Below, piece after piece: positions 34,014 through 42,359 of a DNA stretch of 50,085 bases (position 1 is the first letter of the stretch; each line of letters opens with the position of its first letter). The stretch comes from Rhizobiales bacterium Ga0077524 (lineage in GTDB: Bacteria; Pseudomonadota; Alphaproteobacteria; Rhizobiales; Hyphomicrobiaceae). Where the stretch lies: NCBI GenBank assembly GCA_001464755.1, contig LNDR01000407.1, forward strand, positions 1 to 50,085. Direction: 5' to 3'. Below the pieces are notes generated by a model. The model made no database searches and was not told where the DNA came from. It saw nothing but the letters and a program-made list of their open reading frames with translations. Both the position numbers and the translations under genes were made by a program.

Positions 34014-35825
34014 ATGAGCCAAGCCAAGCTGAAGAGCATCGACCCCCATGCCGCCACGACCCGCTGGCTGGCGAGTTTTGAAGCCGCCGCCCGGAGCAAT
34101 GACATCGCCGCTGCCGCGTCCTTGTTCGCCAAGGACGGCCACTGGCGCGACCTCGTCGCCTTCACTTGGCACATCGAGACGGTCAGCGGCCCCGATGGCA
34201 TCAAGGCCGCGCTCGCCGACAGGCTACCGAAGGTCAAGCCGACGCGTCTGCGTCTTGCCGAGGGCCGCACGCCGCCGCGCGTCCTCAAGCGGGCCGGCGT
34301 CGAGAATATCGAGGCGATCATCGCGTTTGATACCGCCTTCGGGAGCGGTAGCGGTGTCCTCCGCCTAGTGCCGGACGACAATGGGGACCCGAAGGCGTGG
34401 GTGCTTCTGACGTCGCTCGACGAGATCCGCGGGCACGAGCAGCGTATTGGCCCGCGCCGTCCTCGCGGCGAGGAATGGTCCGGCGGCTTCGGTGGTGAGA
34501 ACTGGATGGACCACCGGGAGAAAGTACTGGCCTACAAGGATCGCGAGCCGGCCGTGGTGGTGATCGGCGGCAGCCAGTCAGGGCTCGGCATTGCGGCGTG
34601 CCTCAACATCCTCGGCGTCGATACGCTGGTCATCGACCGACACGAGCGGGTCGGCGATGCGTGGCGCAAGCGCTACCACAACCTCACGCTGCACAACGAG
34701 GTGTTCGTCGACCACATGCCCTACATGCCGTTCCCGCCGAACTATCCCGTCTATATTCCACGGGACAAGATCGCGAACTGGCTCGAGTTCTACGCCGATA
34801 CGATGGAGATCAACGTCTGGCTGCAGACGGAATTCCTGCGCGGCTCTTATGACGACAAAGTCGGTCGCTACACGCTTTCGGTCAAGCGTGCCGACGGCAC
34901 CGAGCGCATCCTGCGCCCTCGTCATGTCGTCTTTGCCACCGGGGTCAGTGCCATCCCGATCATGCCGAAGCTGCCGGGGCTCGAATCGTTCGCCGGCGAT
35001 GTGATGCATTCTTCCCAGTACGACAGCGGCAAGAAGTGGAACGGCAAGAAAGCCGTCGTCTTTGGCACTGGCAACAGCGGCCATGACGTCGCGCACGACC
35101 TGTGCGTGTCAGGCGCCCAAACTACGATGGTGCAGCGCAACTCTACGCTGATCGTCAGTCTCAAGGAGGCGCAGCGGGTCTATGAGCTCTATCAGGAGGG
35201 CCTCTCCACCGAGGAGTGCGATCTCATCGCGACGGCGTCGCCCTATCCGGTGCTGGTGCAGGGCTACAAGATCGCCGCCGCACTCTGCAAACAGGCCGAC
35301 CGCGACTTGCTCGATGGCCTCGTCAAGCGTGGCTTCGAGCTGGACAACGGTCCTCCGGACGACACCGGCTTCCAGATGAAATATCTGCGCCGCGGTGGTG
35401 GATACTACTTCAACGTCGGCTGCTCGGATCTGATCGTCGAAGGCAAGATCGGCCTTGCCCAGCATCGCAATATCGAGCGCGTGGTGCCAAAGGGCCTGCA
35501 GATGAAGGACGGCTCGATTGTCGAGGCCGACGTCATCGTGGCCGCCACGGGCTACAAGAACCAGCAGGACGTTGTTCGCCACTTCATGGGCGACGAGATC
35601 GCTGACCGACTGGGCCAGGTGTGGGATTTCGACGAGAAGGGCGAGCTGCACAACATGTGGCGGCGGACACCGATGCCCGGCATGTGGTTCGTCGGCGGTG
35701 GCCTGCCGCACGTGCGCATCTACTCGCGCTTCCTCGCCCAGCAGATCAAGGCCGTCGAGGAGGGCCTGATCGAAGCCGTGCGCGATGAGGACAAGGCTCG
35801 CTCGCAGAAGACGAAGGCGGCTTGA
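34014..35825 (+). CDS. FAD/NADPH monooxygenase (FMO/BVMO-like) with NTF2-like N-terminus
   Basis: The 603-residue enzyme has an N-terminal SnoaL/NTF2-like domain (about 1-130, with SLFAKDGHWRDLVAFTWHIE) fused to a flavin monooxygenase. The FAD site reads VVVIGGSQSGLGIAACL near 181, with Ser in place of the middle Gly of GXGXXG. A BVMO/FMO fingerprint is seen as FAGDVMHSSQYD near 326, with Tyr where Baeyer-Villiger enzymes have Trp. The NADPH site is VVFGTGNSGHDVAHDL near 349, and the C-terminal ATG motif is VAATGYKNQ. It would insert oxygen into an unknown ketone, amine or sulfur compound. ATG 34014 is the chosen start; GTG 34011 is equally placed relative to GAGAGG. It precedes the hyu operon by 157 bases. 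Confidence 0.86.
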   Translation: MSQAKLKSIDPHAATTRWLASFEAAARSNDIAAAASLFAKDGHWRDLVAFTWHIETVSGPDGIKAALADRLPKVKPTRLRLAEGRTPPRVLKRAGVENIEAIIAFDTAFGSGSGVLRLVPDDNGDPKAWVLLTSLDEIRGHEQRIGPRRPRGEEWSGGFGGENWMDHREKVLAYKDREPAVVVIGGSQSGLGIAACLNILGVDTLVIDRHERVGDAWRKRYHNLTLHNEVFVDHMPYMPFPPNYPVYIPRDKIANWLEFYADTMEINVWLQTEFLRGSYDDKVGRYTLSVKRADGTERILRPRHVVFATGVSAIPIMPKLPGLESFAGDVMHSSQYDSGKKWNGKKAVVFGTGNSGHDVAHDLCVSGAQTTMVQRNSTLIVSLKEAQRVYELYQEGLSTEECDLIATASPYPVLVQGYKIAAALCKQADRDLLDGLVKRGFELDNGPPDDTGFQMKYLRRGGGYYFNVGCSDLIVEGKIGLAQHRNIERVVPKGLQMKDGSIVEADVIVAATGYKNQQDVVRHFMGDEIADRLGQVWDFDEKGELHNMWRRTPMPGMWFVGGGLPHVRIYSRFLAQQIKAVEEGLIEAVRDEDKARSQKTKAA

Positions 35826-35982
35826 TCGCTCTCGTTGCCCACCAAAATGAGCGAGTTTCACACTTCTGCGTGACGATCCGGGACGTTCCCACATATCGTT
35901 GGGGTGAAGGTTCCGGATCTGCACTGTGGCGCGCGATTGCGTCTTGCTCCGTCCGGGAACACGAGCGGAAAGAGGAATCGGT

Positions 35983-37995
35983 ATGCGCGTTGGCATCGAG
36001 GTCGGCGGCACTTTCACGGACCTCGTGGCTATTGGGCCCGATGGCATCGTCGTCACCAAGGTCCCGAGCGTGCCGAAGGCGCCCGACGAGGGTGCCTTCA
36101 ATGCACTGGTGGCGAGCGGCATCCCGATCGGCACCATCGATGATCTCGCTCACGGCTCGACGGTCGCGACCAACGCCGTGCTCGAGCGCAAGGGTTTCCC
36201 GACCGCCTTCGTCACGACCAAGGGGTTTCGCGATATCCTCGCGCTGCAGCGGCATGGCCGCTCGCAAATCTACGATCTGGAGTACCAGAAGCCCGTACCC
36301 GTGGTGACGCGCGCCGCGAGCTTCGAGGTTGCTGAGCGGATGCTCGCTGACGGATCCGTGCTCGATGTGCTCGACGAGGGCGATGTGGCCGCGCGCCTCG
36401 TGCCGGCTTTGCGGGATGGCGGCTACGAGGCCGTGGCCATCTGCCTGCTGAATTCCTACGTCAATCCGGCCCACGAGCGGCGCCTGGCCGAGCTGCTGGC
36501 AGAAGCGCTTCCGGGCGTCCATATCACGATCTCGTCTGACATCACCCGCGAGTTTCGCGAGTTCGAGCGTGCTTCAACGACGACGCTCTCGGCTTATGTG
36601 CAACCCGTCATCGATCGATACATCGCCCGCTTTCGCCAGCGGCTCGCGGGCGCCGGCTTCCAGGGCCGCTTTTCCGTCATGCAGTCGAACGGCGGACGAT
36701 TGCCGGCCGAGGCGATGCGGGCGAACGCCATCAATGCGCTGCTCTCGGGGCCGGCTGCTGGAGTGATGGGGGCCGTCCGGCAAACCGGTCGGTCGGACTA
36801 CAAGAATCTCGTCACGCTGGATATCGGCGGCACTTCGACCGACGTTTGCGTGGTAACCGGTGGCGTGCCGCAGTTGACGCAGGAGTTCTCGCTCGACGGC
36901 TTGCCGATCCGTATTCCACTCCTCGACATCAATACCATTGGTGCCGGCGGCGGGTCGATCATCTGGGTCGACGACGGCGGGATGCTGCGCGTCGGGCCGC
37001 ACTCCGCCGGCGCTGATCCCGGTCCGGCCTGCTACGGCCGGGGCGGCACGCTGCCGACCTTGACCGACGCCCACGTCATCCGGGGCACGGTCAGGCCAGA
37101 GGCTTTCCTTGGTGGCCGGATGCAGATCGATGCGGCGGCGTCCGCCCGGGCGTTGAAGCCCATCGCGGACCGCTTCGGCATGAGCTTGGAGGCAGCCGCA
37201 GACAGTGCCGTGGCCCTTGCGAACGCCAATATCGTGCGCGCCATTCAGCTGATATCCACCGAGCGGGGACACGATCCGCGCGACTATGTGCTGGTGCCCT
37301 ACGGCGGCGCCGGCCCGCTGCACGCGGCCCAGGTCGCGGGCGAACTCGGCATCGGTACGATCGTCGTGCCGCCGTCCGCGGGCATCATCTCGGCATATGG
37401 GCTGATCGCGTCGGACTTCGTCCTGTTCGAGAGCCTGACGCGGCGTGCGCCTGCCGATCGGACCGCGGCCGATACGCTCCGCGATGTGTTCGCGACCATG
37501 CGCGAGCGCGCACTTACCCGCGCCGAGGACGCGGGGCTCGGCCAGAAGGTTCAATTGACGCTCACCGCCGAGATGCGCTTCGTCGGGCAGGCGTTCGAGG
37601 TGCCCGTCACCTTCGAGGAACGCGAGATCAAGCGCATCACGGCCGATGGCGTTCGCAAGCGCTTCGGCGATGCGCACCAGCGCGTCTTCTTCTTCGGGGG
37701 CGAGGCCGACAAGCCAATCGAGTTCGTCTCGTTCCGCCTGGGACTGGCAGCGCCATTGCAGGAACTGCCGCTGCTCACCGAGACGGCGACGCGGACCACG
37801 AAGGAAACGGCTATCCGGCTGCATGACGACAAGCGGTGGCACGACGGTCGATTGCGCAGCCGTGCATCCATGAAACCGCGCGACCGCGTGCGTGGGCCCG
37901 CCTTGCTCGAGGACCCGACCTCGACACTCTATGTGCCGCCGGGCTGGATCGCGCGGCGGGACGAGAACGACAACACGGTGCTGGAGCGCGCGTGA
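35983..37995 (+). CDS. hyuA: hydantoinase/oxoprolinase family subunit A
   Basis: This 670-residue ATP-binding subunit of the hydantoinase A/oxoprolinase family has the actin-like phosphate loops VGIEVGGTFTDLVAI at the N-terminus and LDIGGTSTDVCVVTGG near residue 282, then GAGGGSIIWVDDGG and YGGAGPLHAAQVAGELG. With subunit B it hydrolyses cyclic amides such as N-methylhydantoin or 5-oxoproline at the cost of ATP; related pairs carboxylate ketones. ATG 35983 has AAAGAGG upstream. Its TGA shares the A with the ATG of hyuB (TGATG). The substrate is not fixed by sequence; the sarcosine-dehydrogenase-like neighbour points to an N-methylated ring. Confidence 0.92.
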   Translation: MRVGIEVGGTFTDLVAIGPDGIVVTKVPSVPKAPDEGAFNALVASGIPIGTIDDLAHGSTVATNAVLERKGFPTAFVTTKGFRDILALQRHGRSQIYDLEYQKPVPVVTRAASFEVAERMLADGSVLDVLDEGDVAARLVPALRDGGYEAVAICLLNSYVNPAHERRLAELLAEALPGVHITISSDITREFREFERASTTTLSAYVQPVIDRYIARFRQRLAGAGFQGRFSVMQSNGGRLPAEAMRANAINALLSGPAAGVMGAVRQTGRSDYKNLVTLDIGGTSTDVCVVTGGVPQLTQEFSLDGLPIRIPLLDINTIGAGGGSIIWVDDGGMLRVGPHSAGADPGPACYGRGGTLPTLTDAHVIRGTVRPEAFLGGRMQIDAAASARALKPIADRFGMSLEAAADSAVALANANIVRAIQLISTERGHDPRDYVLVPYGGAGPLHAAQVAGELGIGTIVVPPSAGIISAYGLIASDFVLFESLTRRAPADRTAADTLRDVFATMRERALTRAEDAGLGQKVQLTLTAEMRFVGQAFEVPVTFEEREIKRITADGVRKRFGDAHQRVFFFGGEADKPIEFVSFRLGLAAPLQELPLLTETATRTTKETAIRLHDDKRWHDGRLRSRASMKPRDRVRGPALLEDPTSTLYVPPGWIARRDENDNTVLERA

Positions 37996-39746
37996 TGCAG
38001 GAAAGAACGGCGAAAGTCGCCGCGAAGGTGAAATCGCGGACCGTGGCCGGTAAAGCCCGCGCGGGGTCCAAGTCACCCGCACAGTTGGACCCGGTCGACT
38101 ACGCGGTTGTTTCCCAGGCGCTGATCGCCATCGCACGAGAGATGGGAACGAAGCTCATCCGCTCGTCCTACTCCAATATCGTGCGTGAGGCGCAGGACGC
38201 CTCAGCCGCGTTGTTCGACAGGCAGGGCAACGTCGTCGCTCAGGCCGAGCTGATTCCGATGCACCTCGGCTCAATGTCGGAGATCTTCCGCGCCTGCACC
38301 GAGGTGACGCCGATCACGGAGCTGAGGCCCGGCGACTTCTATATCAACAACGATCCGTACGGCGGCGGCCAGCACCTGCAGGACGTGTTCATCTTCACGC
38401 CGATCTTCCACGAGGGCGTGCTCGTTGCCTTCGCCGGCACAGTCGCGCATCACCTCGACCTCGGCGGCGGCAATCCCGGGATGACGCCCGACGCCGTCGA
38501 CGTGCATGCCGAGGGCATCATCATCCCGCCGTCGCGCTATACCTACGACCGTGACTGGAACGGCGGCCTGCTCGAGCGCCTGATTGCGGCCAATGTCCGC
38601 GTCCCCTCGCAGACCATCGGCGATTTCTATGCCCAGTTCGCGGCCAACGCGATTGGCACGGCACGTATGATCGAGCTGTGCAACCGTTACGGTCCAGCCA
38701 CCGTCTCCGCCGCGATGAGCGAGTTGATGGCCTACTCCGAGCGTCGGTTCCGGGCGGCCCTTGCGACCATTCCGGATGGCACTTGGCACGGCGAGGATGC
38801 GGTCGACGACGATGGCATCGGCGACACGCCCCTGACGGTGAAAGCCGCCGTCACCAAGAAGGGCGATACGGTGTCCGTGGATTTCACGGGCACGGTCGCG
38901 CAGGTTGGACGGAACTTGAATTGCCCCTGGGCCTCCACTGTCTCGGCCACGCTCGCCGCGATCAAGGGCGCCCTGACGAGCCCCGACATTCCCTTCAACG
39001 AAGGCTTCAAACGCCCGATCACCGTGACCGCGCCGAAGGGAACATTGGTCAATCCGAATTATCCGGCACCCGTGCGCGCGCGCCTTCTACCGGCCTATCG
39101 CTGCTTCAATGCGACCTTGAAGGCGCTCGCGCAGGTGGTGCCGGACAAGGTGACGGCGGGTGGCAACGATTCGACCCATGCACTGGCCATTTCGCACCTC
39201 GGCGAGCGTGGCTATCGGGTCTACCTCGAGATCTATGGTGGCGGCTTCGGCGGCGGCCCGCGCCTCGACGGTTGCGACGCCGTCGACAGCCCGCTGTCGA
39301 ACTGCACCAACACCCCGGTCGAGGCGACCGACATGGATTTCGAGCATTTCCGGATCGTCGGCTACGGGCTCCTGCCGGATACCGGCGGCGCCGGTCGGCA
39401 GCGTGGCGGCCTCGGCTTCTATCGCCGTTTCCTGATCCTGAAGGACGGCACCAATTTCGCCACCTACACCGATCGGATGCGCCTGACGCCCTACGGGCTG
39501 TTCGGTGGTGCGGACGGCAGCAATACCCGGATCGAGATCGAGCGCGACGGCAAGGTGATCCGGTCGCGAAGCAAGGATCGCCTCGACCTGAGGAAGGGCG
39601 ATGTGCTCACGCTCTACACGTCCGGTGGTGGCGGCTACGGCCCGGCCGACGCGCGCGATCCGCGCCTGATCGCCCGAGATGTCGCGCAAGGCTATGTCAC
39701 GGCGGAGGCAGCTGCCCGCGACTATGGTTGGACAGCAAAGCCATGA
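37995..39746 (+). CDS. hyuB: hydantoinase/oxoprolinase family subunit B
   Basis: This 583-residue partner subunit has about 30 basic, probably disordered N-terminal residues. The HyuB core follows: LIRSSYSNIVREAQDASAALFD, QAELIPMHLGSM, then INNDPYGGGQHLQDVF and VAHHLDLGGGNPG, where His and Asp residues are the likely metal ligands. Later blocks are DFTGTVAQVGRNLNCPW, GGFGGGPRLDG and a C-terminal TSGGGGYGPADARDP. Its start overlaps the hyuA stop by one base and its own stop overlaps the next gene by four, so all three genes are coupled. N-methylhydantoinase B is the closest family label; other ring substrates remain possible. Confidence 0.92.
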   Translation: MQERTAKVAAKVKSRTVAGKARAGSKSPAQLDPVDYAVVSQALIAIAREMGTKLIRSSYSNIVREAQDASAALFDRQGNVVAQAELIPMHLGSMSEIFRACTEVTPITELRPGDFYINNDPYGGGQHLQDVFIFTPIFHEGVLVAFAGTVAHHLDLGGGNPGMTPDAVDVHAEGIIIPPSRYTYDRDWNGGLLERLIAANVRVPSQTIGDFYAQFAANAIGTARMIELCNRYGPATVSAAMSELMAYSERRFRAALATIPDGTWHGEDAVDDDGIGDTPLTVKAAVTKKGDTVSVDFTGTVAQVGRNLNCPWASTVSATLAAIKGALTSPDIPFNEGFKRPITVTAPKGTLVNPNYPAPVRARLLPAYRCFNATLKALAQVVPDKVTAGGNDSTHALAISHLGERGYRVYLEIYGGGFGGGPRLDGCDAVDSPLSNCTNTPVEATDMDFEHFRIVGYGLLPDTGGAGRQRGGLGFYRRFLILKDGTNFATYTDRMRLTPYGLFGGADGSNTRIEIERDGKVIRSRSKDRLDLRKGDVLTLYTSGGGGYGPADARDPRLIARDVAQGYVTAEAAARDYGWTAKP

Positions 39747-42217
39747 CCGCCGAACTCCCAATGCAGGCGCGGGTGGTGATTGTCGGCGGCGGCGTCGTCG
39801 GCTGCTCGGTTGCCTATCACCTCGCCAAGCTCGGCTGGCGCGATATCCTGCTGCTCGAGAGAAAGCAGCTCACCTCCGGCACCACCTGGCATGCGGCGGG
39901 CCTGATCGGCCAGCTTCGCGCGACCGCCAACATGACCAAGCTGGCCCGCTATGGCGCCGAGCTCTACGACAAGCTCGAGGATGAGACGGGTGTCGCCACG
40001 GGCTTTCGGCGCGTGGGCTCGTTGTCATTGGCACTCACATCCGAGCGCCTGGAGGAGTTGCGTCGTGGCGCGTCCATGGCGCGCGCTTTCGGTGTCGATG
40101 TCGAAGAGGTCTCGGTCGCCGAGGCGTCGCGCCGGCACCCGCTGGTCGACATGGCCGGCGTCCTTGGCGCAATCTACCTGCCTCGTGACGGTCAGGCCGA
40201 TCCCGGCAACGTTGCCCTCGCCATGGCCCGCGGCGCGACGCAGAACGGAGCCACGATCCGCGAGAACGTGAAGGTCACCGGGTTGACGCTGGCGAATGGC
40301 CGTGTCACCGGCGTCGTCACCGATCAAGGAACGATCGCAGCCGAAGTGGTCGTCAACTGCGCGGGGATGTGGGGCCGCGAGGTCGGCCGCATGGCCGGCG
40401 TGCACCTGCCGCTGCAGGCCTGCGAGCACTTCTACGTCGTCTCGGAGCCGTCGGACGAGATCCCGAAAGGTCTCCCCGTCCTGCGCGTCACCGACGAGTG
40501 CGCCTACTACAAGGAGGACGCCGGCAAGATCATGCTCGGCGCCTTCGAGCCGAATGCCAAGCCGTGGGGAATGAATGGCATTCCCGATAGCTTCTGCTTC
40601 GACGAGCTTCCAGCCGACCTGGACCACTTCGCACCCATCCTGGAGACGGCCACGAAGCGGATGCCGCTGCTCGGGCGTCTCGGCATTCGCACCTTCTTCA
40701 ACGGCCCCGAGAGCTTCACGCACGACAACCGCTATCTGCTCGGCGAGACGCCGGAAGTGAAAGGTTTCTTCGTTGCGTGCGGTTTCAATTCGGTCGGCAT
40801 CCAGTCGGCCGGTGGCGCTGGCAAGGCGCTTGCGGAGTGGATCGTCGGCGGCGCTCCGCCGTTCGATCTGTGGGACGTCGACGTGCGGCGTACGTTTCCG
40901 TTCCAGGCCACACGCGCCTTCATCGTGCCCCGTGTCTCCGAGACGCTGGGGCTGCTCTATGCCGACCACTTCCCCTACCGCCAGTTCGCGACTGCGCGCG
41001 GCGCTCGCCGCTCTCCCGTGCACGAGATATTGCGCCGCCACGGCGCCTATTTCGGTGAGACCGCGGGTTTCGAGCGCCCGCACTGGTTCGCTGAGCCTGA
41101 CGAGGTGGCGCAGGGGCAACGTCCGGAGCCCCACGACACCTGGGGCCGACCGAGATGGTTCGCCAACGTCGCCGCCGAGCATCGGGCGGTGCGCGAGGCG
41201 GCAGGGCTTTTCGACATGAGCCCCTTCGGCAAGTTCCGCGTCGAAGGCCGGGATGCCGAGGCCGTACTACAGCGCATTTGCGCCAATGACGTGGACGTGC
41301 CAACGGGCCGCATCGTCTACACGCAATGGCTGAACGAGCGCGGCGGCATCGAGGCCGACGTTACCGTCACGCGGCTTGGCGAGGCTTCATTCCTGGTGGT
41401 GACGGGGGCAGCCACCACCCGGCGCGATTTTGCCTGGCTCGAGCGTCATATCCCCGATGACGCCCACTGCATCGCGCTCGACGTGTCGAGCGGCGAGGCC
41501 TGTCTCGGCCTGATGGGGCCGCGCTCCCGTGAGTTGCTCGCCTCGCTGACACCCGACGACGTCTCCGACGCCGCATTTCCCTTCGGGACTGCCCGCACGA
41601 TCGAGGTCGGCATGGCCCATGTGCGTGCTCACAGGATCACCTACGTCGGGGAACTCGGCTACGAGCTTTATGTGTCCGCGGAGTTCGCGGCACACGTCGC
41701 GGAAACTCTGCTTGAAGCGGGTGCACCCTTTGGCCTTCGCCTCGCCGGACTGCAGGCCATGGACGCGCTTCGCCTCGAGAAGGCCTACCGGCATTTCGGT
41801 CATGATATCGGCGACGAGGACCATGTCCTCGAGGCGGGTCTCGGTTTTGCGGTCAAGGTGAACAAGAGCCCGGGTCGCTTCGGCGATGTCATCGGGCGCG
41901 AGGCGGTCTTGGCGAAACGCCAGTCCGGCGTGACCCGCCGTCTCGTCCAATTCCGATTGGAAGATCCCGCGCCTCTCCTGTTCCACACCGAGCCCGTGGT
42001 CCAGGACGGCGAGATCGTCGGGCACATCACGTCCGGCGGCTACGGGCACACGCTCGGTGCCGCGATCGGGCTAGGTTATGTTCCGTGCGTTCCGGGCGAA
42101 GGGCCGGAGGCGATGCTGGCGCGCCGCTACGAGATCGAGGTCGCCGGGCGCCGCGTGCCTGCGGTTGCGAGCCTGAAACCGCTCTACGATCCGACCAGCG
42201 CCCGCGTCAAAGGTTGA
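39743..42217 (+). CDS. dimethylglycine/sarcosine dehydrogenase-like FAD-GcvT fusion protein
   Basis: The 824-residue protein has an N-terminal DAO-type FAD domain (VVIVGGGVVGCSVAYHLAKLG, residues 11-31). His50 in LTSGTTWHAAGLIGQL corresponds to the covalently flavinylated His of dimethylglycine and sarcosine dehydrogenases. A folate-binding GcvT domain fills the C-terminal half (FDMSPFGKFRVEG, YVGELGYELYV, LQAMDALRLEKAYRHFG) with a final barrel near FRLEDPAPLL. It would oxidatively demethylate an N-methyl amino acid and pass the one-carbon unit to tetrahydrofolate. Whether it uses sarcosine or dimethylglycine is not decided. It is the last gene of the hyuA-hyuB operon, overlapping hyuB by ATGA. 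A larger frame reading back to 38678 is only an open frame inside hyuB. Confidence 0.88.
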   Translation: MTAELPMQARVVIVGGGVVGCSVAYHLAKLGWRDILLLERKQLTSGTTWHAAGLIGQLRATANMTKLARYGAELYDKLEDETGVATGFRRVGSLSLALTSERLEELRRGASMARAFGVDVEEVSVAEASRRHPLVDMAGVLGAIYLPRDGQADPGNVALAMARGATQNGATIRENVKVTGLTLANGRVTGVVTDQGTIAAEVVVNCAGMWGREVGRMAGVHLPLQACEHFYVVSEPSDEIPKGLPVLRVTDECAYYKEDAGKIMLGAFEPNAKPWGMNGIPDSFCFDELPADLDHFAPILETATKRMPLLGRLGIRTFFNGPESFTHDNRYLLGETPEVKGFFVACGFNSVGIQSAGGAGKALAEWIVGGAPPFDLWDVDVRRTFPFQATRAFIVPRVSETLGLLYADHFPYRQFATARGARRSPVHEILRRHGAYFGETAGFERPHWFAEPDEVAQGQRPEPHDTWGRPRWFANVAAEHRAVREAAGLFDMSPFGKFRVEGRDAEAVLQRICANDVDVPTGRIVYTQWLNERGGIEADVTVTRLGEASFLVVTGAATTRRDFAWLERHIPDDAHCIALDVSSGEACLGLMGPRSRELLASLTPDDVSDAAFPFGTARTIEVGMAHVRAHRITYVGELGYELYVSAEFAAHVAETLLEAGAPFGLRLAGLQAMDALRLEKAYRHFGHDIGDEDHVLEAGLGFAVKVNKSPGRFGDVIGREAVLAKRQSGVTRRLVQFRLEDPAPLLFHTEPVVQDGEIVGHITSGGYGHTLGAAIGLGYVPCVPGEGPEAMLARRYEIEVAGRRVPAVASLKPLYDPTSARVKG

Positions 42218-42270
42218 TCTCGGTCCGCCATAAAAGGCCTCTTGCAAGCGCCGGCTGTTCAACTTTAGAT

Positions 42271-42292
42271 GCGCCAACTCGGCGGTTGGCGC
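42271..42292. repeat. strong GC-rich hairpin between DMGDH-like gene and dacC
   Basis: GCGCCAAC (42271-42278) pairs perfectly with GTTGGCGC (42285-42292) across a six-base loop (TCGGCG). It lies 54 bases after the operon's stop and 67 bases before the carboxypeptidase start. No T-run follows, so it may be a Rho-assisted terminator, an RNA-stabilising stem or an operator. Confidence 0.55.
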
Positions 42293-42359
42293 GTCCGGAT
42301 CGCGCTAGGCCGCGTGCGCAGGATTCGCGATCCGTTCGGCAGCCCCGGGAGTCCCACCG

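Noticed and set aside
36574-38136. A 520-residue minus-strand open frame inside hyuA/hyuB
   Set aside because: Low-complexity Arg/His/Gly sequence; hyuA and hyuB are certain on the plus strand.
38678-39742. An N-terminal extension of the DMGDH-like protein into hyuB
   Set aside because: The frame is open for 355 codons but reads Arg/Pro-rich noise over the certain hyuB coding frame. The FAD domain begins right after ATG 39743.
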